Source of the DNA: an uncultured Winogradskyella sp.
Lineage (GTDB): Bacteria > Bacteroidota > Bacteroidia > Flavobacteriales > Flavobacteriaceae
Reading direction: 5' to 3'
Length of the DNA: 64,000 bases
NCBI GenBank assembly: GCA_913055905.1
Contig: CAJXLB010000011.1
Coordinates: forward strand, 18,988 to 82,987
Under the pieces are notes generated by a model, which worked only from the letters and a program-made list of their open reading frames with translations, ran no database searches and was not told the DNA's origin. This document shows, one piece after another, positions 1-8,984 of this stretch (positions within the stretch are counted from its first letter, which is position 1; every line of letters starts with the position of its first letter). The translations under genes were made by a program, and so were the position numbers.

Positions 1-313
1 GAAAAAACTTAAGGCCGTATCTTAATAATCGCGCATTTAGAATAAAAAAAGCCACAACTTGAACGTTGTGGCTTTTTTCTATAATTAAGGATCGATTAAT
101 TTAATATTGCATTCTTTAGTATGCTTGATAAGAGAATGGCAATACAGTTGATAGCACATTTATTTGATACGAATATATACCGTAATATTGCCACCTGAGA
201 AAAATAGATTCAATTTTTAGTCCAATTGACTAAAATTCCGATTTCAGTAATCGCAGTACAAGTTTTACCGATGAATTGCGAACGTCTTGAATTCTTTACT
301 CTGAAAAATGAGA
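1..313. other. Intergenic stretch with end of an upstream gene (uncertain)
   Basis: No complete gene is visible here. A plus-strand reading frame open from the window edge ends in TAA at 23-25 (last residues KKLKAVS) and is followed directly by a strong terminator hairpin, so the tail of an upstream gene is possible, but eight codons are too few to prove it. The remainder is AT-rich and lies downstream of the GH3-like gene on the minus strand. A small hairpin, TTTTAGTC / GACTAAAA with loop CAATT, sits at 215-235. Confidence 0.4.
44..78. terminator. Bidirectional intrinsic terminator
   Basis: An 8-bp stem, GCCACAAC (51-58) with GTTGTGGC (65-72), carries a run of A on the left and a run of T on the right. 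It can therefore terminate transcription from either side. Confidence 0.8.
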
Positions 314-1831
314 CTAAGCCTTATTCATGTTTAATAGGGCTTCAACATAATCCCTGGAATTGGAAAGTCTAGGAACCTTGTGTTGGCCGCCTAGCTTGTC
401 ATTGGCCTTTAGCCAATCGTAAAAAAGGTGTGGTCTAGCCACATGAATTTTAGGTTTGTTAAGCGTCATGTTGTTGTAGCGCTTGGCTTCATAATCAGAA
501 TTTAGGGCTTTAAGCGCGTTGTCAAACAGCTCGTTGAAGTAGTTCATGTTATTAGGTGGAGTTTTAAATTCAATAATCCACTCATGAGCACCTTTTTCAT
601 TGCCATCCATAAATATTGGTGCAGCTGTATAATCTACAATTTCTGCTCCTGTGCGCTTGCATACTTTTTTAAGTGCTTCTTCGGCATTCTCAATAATGAG
701 CTCTTCGCCAAAAGCATTGATATGGTGTTTGGTTCTACCTGTAACTTTTATTCTGTGCGGATTTAAGGATACAAACCTTATGGTGTCTCCAATCTTATAG
801 CGCCATAAACCAGCATTGGTTGTAATAACTAAAGCGTAATTCGTGTTTAGTTTAACATCGCTCAAGGGAATGGCGTATTGAGCTTCCGTACCATAAACAT
901 CCATTGGGATGAATTCGTAAAAAATACCGTAATCTAGCATTAAGAGTAAGTCGCCCGAATAGTTTTGGTCCTGTATGGCAAAAAAGCCTTCAGAAGCATT
1001 ATAGATTTCGTAATATTTAAATGTTTTGGATGGAATAATACGTCGATATTGTTCGATATAAGGATTGAAACTTACACCACCGTGGAAATAAACTTCTAGG
1101 TTAGGCCAAACCTCAAAAAGATTGTCTTTTCCGGTATATTCCAAAACCGAATTTAGTAAAACGAGCATCCAAGAAGGCACTCCGGCCAGAGAGGTCACAT
1201 TTTCATTTGTGGTTTCTTCTACTATGGCTTTCATCTTGGATTCCCATTCGCTCATCAAAGACACCTTGTTACTTGGCGTACTGCTAAATTCTGCCCAAAA
1301 CGGCATATTATCTATTAAAATAGCACTGAGATCCCCGAATACTGTACCGTTTTCCTTGTACAATTCCTTACTGCCTCCCAAGCGTAGACTTTTTCCGGTA
1401 AATAGATTGGCATCTTCATTGTTATTGAGATACATACAGAGCAAATCTTTGCTCGCTGCATAATGGCAATCTTCTAACGATTCATTGCTAACTGGGATAA
1501 ATTTACTCTTAGCGTTGGTTGTGCCACTGGATTTTGCAAACCATTTAATAGGCCTAGGCCAAAATATGTTTTGTTCTCCTCTGCGAGAACGTTCTATCAT
1601 GGGTTGTACGGTTTCGTAATCTACAATTGGGATACGCTCATTAAAATCGTTGTAGGTCTTTATAGAGGCAAAATCGTAGCGCTTTCCTATTTCAGTATCT
1701 TTGGCAAACTTAAGAAGGCTAAACAGCAATTCTGACTGAACTTCATTGGGATATTTTAAAAACAAGTCTATTTGATGAAACCGTTTTTTTAAAAACCACG
1801 AAGCAATGGAGTTTACAATGGGAATTGGCAT
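314..1831 (-). CDS. GH3 auxin-responsive-promoter family acyl-adenylating enzyme
   Basis: This 505-residue protein belongs to the GH3 family (named after plant GH3/JAR1 acyl acid-amido synthetases, not glycoside hydrolase family 3). Family members adenylate a carboxylic acid with ATP and may pass it to an amine. Visible motifs are the phosphate-binding SSGTTNAKSKFIP near residue 100, YNASEGFF near 280, and LWRYKIGDTIRF near 345, the usual ATP/AMP sites of the ANL-like fold. There is no signal peptide or membrane segment, so it should be cytosolic. It is divergent from the DUF2797 gene, with 52 bases between the two starts. Family membership is clear; the substrate in bacteria is not known to me and nothing nearby reveals it. 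Confidence 0.85.
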   Translation of the reverse strand: MPIPIVNSIASWFLKKRFHQIDLFLKYPNEVQSELLFSLLKFAKDTEIGKRYDFASIKTYNDFNERIPIVDYETVQPMIERSRRGEQNIFWPRPIKWFAKSSGTTNAKSKFIPVSNESLEDCHYAASKDLLCMYLNNNEDANLFTGKSLRLGGSKELYKENGTVFGDLSAILIDNMPFWAEFSSTPSNKVSLMSEWESKMKAIVEETTNENVTSLAGVPSWMLVLLNSVLEYTGKDNLFEVWPNLEVYFHGGVSFNPYIEQYRRIIPSKTFKYYEIYNASEGFFAIQDQNYSGDLLLMLDYGIFYEFIPMDVYGTEAQYAIPLSDVKLNTNYALVITTNAGLWRYKIGDTIRFVSLNPHRIKVTGRTKHHINAFGEELIIENAEEALKKVCKRTGAEIVDYTAAPIFMDGNEKGAHEWIIEFKTPPNNMNYFNELFDNALKALNSDYEAKRYNNMTLNKPKIHVARPHLFYDWLKANDKLGGQHKVPRLSNSRDYVEALLNMNKA

Positions 1832-1883
1832 GGAATGGCTATCTTTACGCTAATAATCACGCTAAAAATACTAAATTTCTTCA

Positions 1884-2678
1884 ATGGTTTACAAAGGGGT
1901 TCTAACAAAAATGAAAACTGAATTTTTAGATCCGATTCAGTATTATTTGGTCTTTGAGAATGATTTTATTCACATGAATCAATTGTTGAATAAAACCGTT
2001 GCCATGACCAAGGTGGGAGAGCAATGTTTAAGTTGCGGGCTTTCGCGCCCAATCTTTAGACAAGGCTTTTGTAGAACTTGTTTTTTTGAGAAACCTATGG
2101 CAGGAGATTGGATAATGAAACCAGAGCTTAGCACAGCGCATTTAGATAAGGAAGATAGAGATTTAGAATTTGAGAAGAAAATGCAATTGCAACCTCACGT
2201 GGTCTATCTTGCCAATTCAAGTAATGTCAAAGTTGGGGTTACACGAAAAAGCCAAGTACCTACTAGGTGGATTGATCAAGGTGCTCATGAGGCCATAGAA
2301 ATCGTTGAAGTGCCCAATAGGTATTTGGCGGGAATTACGGAAGTTGCATTAAAGGAACACGTATCAGACAAAACCAATTGGCGAAATATGCTAAAAAACA
2401 ATCTTAAGGATGAGGACCTTGTGGCCTGGCGAGAGCGTTTAAAGCCGTATATACCAGATGAGGCACAACCGTATTATTTAGAGCATAATAAAGAAACACA
2501 GATTCACTTCCCTGTAGAGCATTATCCAAGCAAACCAAAGAGTATAAACTTGTCTAAGTTTTCTAATTACGAGGGTAAACTTGTGGGCATTAAGGGGCAA
2601 TATCTCATGTTTGATGATGATGCGGTCTTCAACGTTAGGTCCAATGAGGGCCTGGTTGTAGAAATTGCTGTTGCTTAA
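1884..2678 (+). CDS. DUF2797 protein with zinc-binding cysteines
   Basis: The 264-residue protein matches the DUF2797 family. A C-x2-C-x11-C-x2-C cluster (CLSCG ... CRTC) near residues 48-65 should bind zinc. A following segment, VVYLAN then KVGVTR and RWIDQG (about residues 105-130), looks like the core of a GIY-YIG-type fold, although I cannot confirm nuclease residues. No signal peptide is present. The ATG at 1884 is used because the reading MVYKGVLTKM fits the family start as I know it; the ATG at 1911 is the alternative. The function is unknown; a nucleic-acid role is an inference from the zinc ribbon and the GIY-YIG resemblance. Confidence 0.8.
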   Translation: MVYKGVLTKMKTEFLDPIQYYLVFENDFIHMNQLLNKTVAMTKVGEQCLSCGLSRPIFRQGFCRTCFFEKPMAGDWIMKPELSTAHLDKEDRDLEFEKKMQLQPHVVYLANSSNVKVGVTRKSQVPTRWIDQGAHEAIEIVEVPNRYLAGITEVALKEHVSDKTNWRNMLKNNLKDEDLVAWRERLKPYIPDEAQPYYLEHNKETQIHFPVEHYPSKPKSINLSKFSNYEGKLVGIKGQYLMFDDDAVFNVRSNEGLVVEIAVA

Positions 2679-2747
2679 GATGTTAGAGTTGCGTTAAAAC
2701 CAATTTTGTTTAAGTTCAAATAACTATCTTTAAACAAAGATAATAAA

Positions 2748-2996
2748 ATGAAATCGCCATTCCCTTATATCGCAATTACTACATTGCTGCTAATTACTAT
2801 CACTATAATGAGTGCCATGGACTTTCCGTTCAATTGGGTGTTTTACCTTACGGTGCTAGGACAGATTTTTTTAGTGATTATGGTGTATAAAGTGCTTACA
2901 GACGACTATTCTACAGACAAAACCTTTGATCATTTTTATGAAGACAGACCTATAGAGCCCATTGAGGTTCCCGTTGAAAAAGAAAAATTCAGGTAG
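2748..2996 (+). CDS. Small two-helix membrane protein, unknown function
   Basis: An 82-residue protein with two hydrophobic segments (about residues 8-24 and 29-48) and a charged, acidic C-terminal tail. It follows the DUF2797 gene by 69 bases in the same direction and is followed by a strong terminator, so it is probably the last gene of that unit. I recognise no family. It is considered real because of its position, its clean membrane topology and the terminator directly downstream. Confidence 0.65.
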   Translation: MKSPFPYIAITTLLLITITIMSAMDFPFNWVFYLTVLGQIFLVIMVYKVLTDDYSTDKTFDHFYEDRPIEPIEVPVEKEKFR

Positions 2997-3018
2997 TGCA
3001 AATTGTTAACAAAAAAAA

Positions 3019-3047
3019 AGAGCAACCAAGTGGTTGCTCTTTTTTTA
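3019..3047. terminator. Bidirectional intrinsic terminator
   Basis: The stem AGAGCAACCA / TGGTTGCTCT (3019-3028 and 3031-3040, loop AG) is flanked by A on the left and T on the right. It separates the plus-strand small membrane gene from the minus-strand rpsU and can serve both. Confidence 0.85.
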
Positions 3048-3069
3048 TTGCAGCAATAAAATTAAGCTG

Positions 3070-3264
3070 TTATATATTTTCTTCATCTCTTAGACTCTGA
3101 ATGTATTGGGCTTTTTGAATTTCCCTTCTTCTCTTTACGGAAGGTTTAGTGAAATAACGCGACTCCCTAAGGTTTTGCATAATTTGTACATTTCTATGCT
3201 TACGCTTGTAACGCTTTAACGCGCGCTCTATATTTTCACCTTCTTTGATTTCTATTTTAATCAT
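3070..3264 (-). CDS. rpsU: 30S ribosomal protein bS21
   Basis: The 64-residue basic protein shows the bS21 pattern: IKIEIKEGENIERALKRYKRK at the N-terminus and the arginine-rich SVKRRREIQKAQY near the C-terminus. It is a small-subunit protein that sits near the 3' end of 16S rRNA. It lies 79 bases downstream of the primary sigma factor gene on the same strand, so the two may be co-transcribed; a dnaG gene, which separates these two in enterobacteria, is absent here. Unlike most genes in this window it has a Shine-Dalgarno-like GAGGT just upstream of the ATG. Confidence 0.95.
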   Translation of the reverse strand: MIKIEIKEGENIERALKRYKRKHRNVQIMQNLRESRYFTKPSVKRRREIQKAQYIQSLRDEENI

Positions 3265-3267
3265 TTA

Positions 3268-3272
3268 ACCTC
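3268..3272 (-). promoter_or_regulatory. Shine-Dalgarno site of rpsU
   Basis: Reading the minus strand, GAGGT is followed by TAA and then the ATG of rpsU. Nearly all other genes in the window have only A/T-rich sequence before the start. In Bacteroidota the anti-Shine-Dalgarno tail is occluded by a pocket that includes bS21, and rpsU itself is known as a gene that keeps the site, allowing feedback by bS21. Confidence 0.6.
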
Positions 3273-3343
3273 GTTTATGTGGTACGACAATTTCTATAAA
3301 TGGTCGGCAAATATAGTCTAACTTCTTGAAAATAAAAAATTAA

Positions 3344-4207
3344 TTAGCCTAAATAGGTCTTTAAAATTTTACTCTTGCTGGCATGTCTCAAGCGTCTAAT
3401 ACCTTTTTCCCTTATTTGTCTTACGCGTTCTCGGGTTAAATCATAGATACTTCCAATTTCCTCCAACGACATCGCAGGCTGGTTGCCAATCCCAAAGTTT
3501 AAACGTATTACATCTTTTTCCTTTTGGGTCAAGGTATCTAGTGCACGTTCAATTTCAATTTGTAGGGAATCATGCATCAAGTCTTTATCTGGCCTTGGTG
3601 AATCTTTTTCACTAACAACATCATAAAGGCTAAAGGTCTCACCATCTTTTAGCGGTGCATCCATGGACAAGTGTCGTCCAGAGTTTTTCATGGATTGTTT
3701 TACTTCACGAACGCTTATATCCAATTCCCTAGCAATTTCAGCGGCATTTGGTGGACGCTGGTAAATCTGCTCTAAGTGGGAGTAGGTCTTATTAATTTTA
3801 TTTATTGTGCCTATTTTGTTGAGCGGAAGCCTTACAATACGGGATTGTTCTGCTAATGCCTGTAAAATAGATTGGCGGATCCACCAAACGGCATAAGATA
3901 TAAATTTAAACCCTCTGGTCTCATCAAAACGTTTTGCCGCCTTAACCAATCCTGCATTTCCTTCGTTAATTAAATCCGGTAGTTTTAATCCTTGGTTTTG
4001 ATATTGCTTGGCTACGGAAACTACGAATCTCAAATTAGCCGTTGTCAATTTTTCTAGGGCCTCTTGATCACCTTTTTTAATACGTTGCGCTAATTCTACT
4101 TCTTCATCTGCGGTTATCAACGGTATCTTGCTTATGTCCTGTAAATATTTATCTAGGGATTTGTCTTCTCTGTTGGTAACCTGCTTGGTGATTTTTAATT
4201 GCCTCAT
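3344..4207 (-). CDS. rpoD: Primary RNA polymerase sigma-70 factor
   Basis: This 287-residue sigma factor is the short flavobacterial form of the housekeeping sigma, lacking the long region 1.1 of enteric RpoD. Region 1.2 ([18 protein letters not shown]), region 2 ([13 protein letters not shown], the [20 protein letters not shown] block, [10 protein letters not shown]), region 3 (about 115-190) and region 4 with the helix-turn-helix [18 protein letters not shown] are all present in order. It directs polymerase to the TTTG / TAnnTTTG promoters that can be picked out elsewhere in this window. The gene precedes rpsU on the same strand. Confidence 0.95.
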   Translation of the reverse strand: MRQLKITKQVTNREDKSLDKYLQDISKIPLITADEEVELAQRIKKGDQEALEKLTTANLRFVVSVAKQYQNQGLKLPDLINEGNAGLVKAAKRFDETRGFKFISYAVWWIRQSILQALAEQSRIVRLPLNKIGTINKINKTYSHLEQIYQRPPNAAEIARELDISVREVKQSMKNSGRHLSMDAPLKDGETFSLYDVVSEKDSPRPDKDLMHDSLQIEIERALDTLTQKEKDVIRLNFGIGNQPAMSLEEIGSIYDLTRERVRQIREKGIRRLRHASKSKILKTYLG

Positions 4208-4313
4208 ATATTTTTTTAAATTTTAGTCAATCTACATTATAGTTTAAATTTTAAGAATTCCAAGAAAATCGTTAAGAATTAACAATTTTTGGCAAAAAAA
4301 TTGGTAAAAAGAC

Positions 4314-6983
4314 CTAAAAGCCATTGTTTTTGATTGAATCTTTCTTTTTGTCAGTGGATTCTTTGGATGATTTCCCTTTAATTAAATTATTTAAAAGCGA
4401 ACCAGCTTTTTTCTTGAGGGTTTCCTCTGTTGTTGTTTTTGTACTATCCTTAGCATTATTATCAGCCGAAGAACTATCATCTTTTTTTCCGCCAAGTAAA
4501 TCGTCAATAAAGGAATTGACTTTTTCTGACCCTGTATTTAACAGTTTTTGCTTTTGAATCTCTACAAGTTGTTGGGTGAGATTACTTATGCTAGAAGACA
4601 GGTCAGTTGCTATTCTCGGTTGAGCAAACGTACCGCTGATGTTGGCGGTAACAGGTACAGTAATGTTATTGACGTGTGCGTCATTAATTTGTCCAATAAG
4701 TCTATTGACATCGCTTCCTAAATATGTTGCAGGCACTTGGAGGGTAGCCTTATAATCCATTTGATTATCAAAACCGTGAGTACCACTGATTTCAACAGGA
4801 ATATCCTTATAATTAACGCTAAAAGGAGAAACTAGAACTTTGCCATCCTTAAAGCTAAGCTCCATTTCAAGGTCATTAAGTTCAAGGTCTTCTAGGTCTA
4901 TGAAATTGAGATTATTTGCTAGGCCGTTAAGCATAGGACTTGCATTAGCCATTACTTTCTCCGTCATTAGTTTTGCTTGTGCATCTCCAGCTATTGTTTT
5001 TATCTCTGGCGAAAACGTTGCGTCTAGTAAACCATTAACATTAATTGCTGCATTGAGTTTACCTTGTAAAACATTAGCAATTGGTGCTAAGGCTTCGAGC
5101 ATTTTCAGCTCTTTGAAGGATTGTGAGATATTAAATCCTTGCATACCAAGATTGACATTGAACGTAGGCTGCTTTTCATTTGTAGAGATATTCCCGGACA
5201 TTACTAATTTACCGTCAAATAAATCGGAGGTTAGGCTAATCACGTCTGCTTTTTGGTCTTTAATCCGTAATTCACCATTAACATTATTAAGGATGAGATT
5301 GTCGTAGACGACGTTCTTCGCATTGGCCGTAATGGTGCAATCTAAAAACTCAGGTATTTTGGGAGACTCTATATTCGAAGGTGTATCATTGGCCTCTGGA
5401 CTAGCGCTGGTATCTTCAGCCATAAAATCCGAAATTGTAAAGGAATCTGAACTAACGTTGAAATTACCCTGCAGCTTTTTGTCCCTCAATAAGAAGCCCA
5501 GTAAATTCCGTAGGCTACCCTTGGCAGAAATATCACTCGACCCTGTTAGAGCTTCTAGATTATTCAAATCAATCACTCCTGGAGTAAAACTTAAGTCGGC
5601 ATTGTTAATTTGAAAGGGATTAGGAATTTCGTCTGAGGAGAACACAAAATTCGATATAGCAACGCTTCCAGAATTCTTAATTCGGGAATAGGTATTGGAT
5701 GAAATCGCGTCCATATCAAAATCTGTAGTGAGGTCAAGCTTTAAAATTCCCGTGAGTTGGTTTTCTAACTTTAAAGGATAGGTTTGCGCTATATTAGCCA
5801 AATTCAGCGAGCCATTTAAAGTCGCATTAACCTTCATATTTGTGCCTAAATTTTTAATATGAGCTTCGGACCTAAAGCTATCTTCATCAATTTTAAAATT
5901 GAAGGCGTTTACATCTATATAGGTGTCTCGTGATGAGCCTGTGGTATTGACAATCTCGGCATTGATTGTAATATTTTCGGCCTTTTTAGGAAGTGAAGGA
6001 TATTTAAAAGACGCATTGTCTGAAACTATTTGAATGCTAAAATTTGGGATTGTGGTTTCAGAGAGTAACCCTTTTATGGTTCCATTAACTGAAAAATCGC
6101 CAGAGGTTTCAACATTTTCAAGATTGTTGGCGTATTGTTCTGGGACAATAGCCAAAAAATCTCTAAAATTAGATTCTGGATTTGTAAATTTTAAATCTAT
6201 TTCTTGGCCAGCATCAACCAGTGTTACATAACCCGCAAATTCTAAGGGTAAGGCATTGATAAGCGCTTTGTTGTCTTTAAACCTGTAAGTGTTGTTTTCT
6301 AAGTCCAGTTCAATCAGGGCATCAAGCTTAGTTAATGTATTATTTAGATATGTTGTACTATCGACGGATAGGCTGACTTTAGCTGAAGTTTTAGTGTCTA
6401 ATTCGGAGCGATTCCCAGAAAAAATCCCCTTGCCTTGATGATTTACTTCCGTTAAATAAATGGTGGAATTGTTTTCCTCATTAATATAGGTGACCGCGCT
6501 GTTGATAATGCTATAATTCTCAACATCAAAGCTAAAACCATTACCACTCTCGTCGTTATTGAATGCTTCGGCCTCTTTCTGAATTACAATGTCGTAGTTG
6601 GTTGTACCGTTTTGGTTAGACTTCAGTGTTAGCAGCAGCTCTTCAGCACTAATATCTGTAATAATTAAGGGTTCTTCTGTGCCTTTAAAAAGTTCCTTAA
6701 TGGGCATCTTAAAAGCCATGTCTTTTGCTGTAGCAAGTATCTCGTCTTCAAATGGAGCGCGATTGGTTATTTTAAGGTCCTCAACGCTAACTTCAGCATT
6801 GGGAAAGCTCTTTATCAAACTTAAGTTTACGTCCCTGAAATCGAATTCAGCATTTAAGTTTTGCGCTGCATAGTTCTTTACTATCGCATCAATTTTAGAT
6901 TCCAAAAAAAATGGTATAAGAATTAATATACCTAGTAGTACAATAAATATAATACCAAGTGATTTCAGTAGTTTTTTCATCAT
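4314..6983 (-). CDS. AsmA-like envelope protein
   Basis: The 889-residue protein has an N-terminal membrane segment (about residues 8-26, LGIIFIVLLGILILIPFF) followed by a long beta-rich periplasmic region typical of AsmA/TamB-like proteins, which are thought to bridge the envelope and help lipid or outer-membrane protein traffic. The C-terminal AsmA-like block (about 590-800) carries repeated short beta motifs. The last roughly 60 residues are a low-complexity Lys/Ser/Asp tail. Two adjacent ATG codons (6983 and 6980) could start it. It stands alone between rpoD and the transporter gene. The family assignment is firm; the cargo is unknown. Confidence 0.85.
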   Translation of the reverse strand: MMKKLLKSLGIIFIVLLGILILIPFFLESKIDAIVKNYAAQNLNAEFDFRDVNLSLIKSFPNAEVSVEDLKITNRAPFEDEILATAKDMAFKMPIKELFKGTEEPLIITDISAEELLLTLKSNQNGTTNYDIVIQKEAEAFNNDESGNGFSFDVENYSIINSAVTYINEENNSTIYLTEVNHQGKGIFSGNRSELDTKTSAKVSLSVDSTTYLNNTLTKLDALIELDLENNTYRFKDNKALINALPLEFAGYVTLVDAGQEIDLKFTNPESNFRDFLAIVPEQYANNLENVETSGDFSVNGTIKGLLSETTIPNFSIQIVSDNASFKYPSLPKKAENITINAEIVNTTGSSRDTYIDVNAFNFKIDEDSFRSEAHIKNLGTNMKVNATLNGSLNLANIAQTYPLKLENQLTGILKLDLTTDFDMDAISSNTYSRIKNSGSVAISNFVFSSDEIPNPFQINNADLSFTPGVIDLNNLEALTGSSDISAKGSLRNLLGFLLRDKKLQGNFNVSSDSFTISDFMAEDTSASPEANDTPSNIESPKIPEFLDCTITANAKNVVYDNLILNNVNGELRIKDQKADVISLTSDLFDGKLVMSGNISTNEKQPTFNVNLGMQGFNISQSFKELKMLEALAPIANVLQGKLNAAINVNGLLDATFSPEIKTIAGDAQAKLMTEKVMANASPMLNGLANNLNFIDLEDLELNDLEMELSFKDGKVLVSPFSVNYKDIPVEISGTHGFDNQMDYKATLQVPATYLGSDVNRLIGQINDAHVNNITVPVTANISGTFAQPRIATDLSSSISNLTQQLVEIQKQKLLNTGSEKVNSFIDDLLGGKKDDSSSADNNAKDSTKTTTEETLKKKAGSLLNNLIKGKSSKESTDKKKDSIKNNGF

Positions 6984-7081
6984 TATGTCAAGCCGTGATT
7001 ATACTATACAGAAGATACGTAAAAGCCACTACAAAAGTTGTATGGTTTACCGATTTTAATAAGAATTTAATGTTTTGAGCA

Positions 7082-7786
7082 CTAGGCCAGATCTATTTCT
7101 TCGTTTAATGCTAGATTGAAACGTTTTCTAAACAGGTACACGGTGAGGTAAAGAAAAGGTGTGTCCAATGCTGCGATAATAACTTTAAATAGAAAGCCCG
7201 CTGTGAGCAAACCTAGAAATCTGTCCCATTCTATTTTCCCAAAACTACAAAGTAATAGTAGTACTGTTGCGGTATCTACAAATTGGGATGAAAATGTTGA
7301 AAAATTATTCCTGAGCCAAAGGTATTTTCCTTGTGTTAGATTTTTCCAAAAGTGGTAAATATGAATGTCTACAAACTGAGCTAAAAGGTAAGCCATCATG
7401 CTAGCAAAAACGGCTATTGCGGTAGACCCAAAAACCGTTGTAAACAAGCTGTCTTGAACTGGAGACCATGGTGTTGCTGGCACAGCATTGGCTATGTAAA
7501 TAATGAGCATTGAAAAAAACGATGCAAAGATACCTGCTATCACCACTTCGTTGGCACGCTTTTTACCAAATATTTCGCTGATGAGGTCGGTAATTAAAAA
7601 TGTAATTGGATAGGGCAAAATGCCTACAGAAACTTCAAATAGTTTGCTGCCAAAGAACTCTACATCTACAGGGTACCAATAAAAAAACTTTTGAAAAATA
7701 AGATTGGAAACAACAAGAGAGGTTATAAAAAGGGCACCTAAAAAGAGATAAATACGTTGGGCTAAAAGCTTGTCTTTAAGAGTCAT
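7082..7786 (-). CDS. Queuosine precursor transporter (YhhQ/DUF165 family)
   Basis: A 234-residue, multi-spanning membrane protein (about six helices) of the YhhQ/DUF165 family, which imports queuosine precursors for modification of tRNA wobble positions. Family marks include FLITDLISEIFGKKRANEVV near residue 60, YLLAQFVDIHIYHFWK near 130 and the SQFVDTATVLLL segment near 170. It is divergent from folK-dNK with 70 bases between. I looked for a preQ1 riboswitch in that gap and see none. Confidence 0.9.
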   Translation of the reverse strand: MTLKDKLLAQRIYLFLGALFITSLVVSNLIFQKFFYWYPVDVEFFGSKLFEVSVGILPYPITFLITDLISEIFGKKRANEVVIAGIFASFFSMLIIYIANAVPATPWSPVQDSLFTTVFGSTAIAVFASMMAYLLAQFVDIHIYHFWKNLTQGKYLWLRNNFSTFSSQFVDTATVLLLLCSFGKIEWDRFLGLLTAGFLFKVIIAALDTPFLYLTVYLFRKRFNLALNEEIDLA

Positions 7787-7856
7787 TAAAAATTGTCGAT
7801 AAAATCTGAGCCCAAAGATAACCTATTAAAAATTGTTTTAGTTATTTTGACCCTGC

Positions 7857-8984
7857 ATGGGCCAGAATTCAATTGTTTATATCGGTTTAGGAAGCAATAA
7901 AGGCAATAAGCTCCAGTTTCTTCAAAAAGCTGTTGATGCTATATTTGAATCCGTTGGAACGGTAAGAAAGATTTCTAAAGTCTATAAAACTCCTGCCTTA
8001 GGATTTGAAGGGGACGATTTTTGCAATGCGGTCATTAAGGTGGAAACGGATTTAGCTCCGAAAAAGCTTTTAAAAAGGCTACAACAGATCGAAAAAGACC
8101 TTGGAAGAACCGCAAAAACAAAAGCAGGTTATGAGTCACGTGAGATAGATATCGATGTTTTATTTTATGATGATGCAGTTGTTGATTTAAAGGATTTGAA
8201 AATTCCGCACTCGGAGCTTCATCATCGTAAGTTTGTGCTTCAACCGTTAGCAGATATTGCTCCAGACGTCCTACACCCGACGTTGAGTCAGTCAGCTTTG
8301 AATTTGCTTGAAGAATGCAAAGATACTTCTGAAATAGAGCCTTTGAATATTTGGCTGAAGAATCCTAAAAAGCGCTATAAGTTTTCAGGCTATAATTACA
8401 TTGCTATCGAGGGAAATATCGGAGCAGGGAAAACCAGTTTGGCCACGAAGATTTCCAAAGACTTTAATGCCAAATTAATTTTGGAACGTTTTGCGGATAA
8501 CCCCTTCCTTCCCAAGTTTTATAAGGAGCCAGAGCGCTATGCCTTTACCCTGGAAATGTCCTTTCTTGCAGATAGGTATCAGCAAATCTCAGATGACTTG
8601 TCGCAATTGGATTTATTCAAGGATTTTATGGTCAGTGATTATGATGTGCACAAGTCTTTAATTTTTTCTAAAGTAACGCTCCCAGAAGATGAGTTTAAGT
8701 TGTACCGAAGGCTTTTTTATCAGGTTTACAAAGATATTGCTCGGCCAGATCTTTATGTTTACCTCTACCAAAATACCGAACGCTTACAGCAAAACATCAA
8801 GAAACGTGGGCGTAACTACGAAAAGGAAATTAAGGATGATTATTTGGAAAAAATCAATTCTGGATATATTAACTTCTTAAGAAATCAGGAGGCTTTAAAC
8901 GTAAAGATCATTGATATTTCTGAATTGGATTTTGTAAAGAACCGAAAAGATTATCTCTGGCTGTTAAATGAGATCAATTCCTAA
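7857..8984 (+). CDS. folK: FolK / deoxynucleoside kinase fusion
   Basis: This 375-residue protein joins two enzymes. Residues 1-150 are 2-amino-4-hydroxy-6-hydroxymethyldihydropteridine pyrophosphokinase (start YIGLGSNKGNK; signature SREIDIDVLFYDD near 95-106), a folate-pathway enzyme. Residues 178-375 are a deoxynucleoside kinase with P-loop EGNIGAGKTS (185-194) and the ERFADNPFL signature, which phosphorylates deoxyadenosine/deoxyguanosine-type nucleosides for salvage. The fusion is found in Bacteroidota. It ties folate synthesis to dNTP supply, as do DHFR, ThyA and the nucleoside transporter further along. Its stop overlaps the convergent methyltransferase stop by four bases. Confidence 0.92.
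   Translation: MGQNSIVYIGLGSNKGNKLQFLQKAVDAIFESVGTVRKISKVYKTPALGFEGDDFCNAVIKVETDLAPKKLLKRLQQIEKDLGRTAKTKAGYESREIDIDVLFYDDAVVDLKDLKIPHSELHHRKFVLQPLADIAPDVLHPTLSQSALNLLEECKDTSEIEPLNIWLKNPKKRYKFSGYNYIAIEGNIGAGKTSLATKISKDFNAKLILERFADNPFLPKFYKEPERYAFTLEMSFLADRYQQISDDLSQLDLFKDFMVSDYDVHKSLIFSKVTLPEDEFKLYRRLFYQVYKDIARPDLYVYLYQNTERLQQNIKKRGRNYEKEIKDDYLEKINSGYINFLRNQEALNVKIIDISELDFVKNRKDYLWLLNEINS

Noticed and set aside
61-72. GAACGTTGTGGC as a second LacI-type site
   Set aside because: It is part of the terminator stem at the window start and lacks the palindrome.
4840-5307. 155-codon plus-strand open frame inside the AsmA-like gene
   Set aside because: It is a shadow of the minus-strand gene, with serine-rich content typical of antisense frames.
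7787-7856. Possible preQ1 riboswitch before the queuosine-precursor transporter
   Set aside because: The 70-base divergent gap has no recognisable aptamer pairing or C-rich loop.
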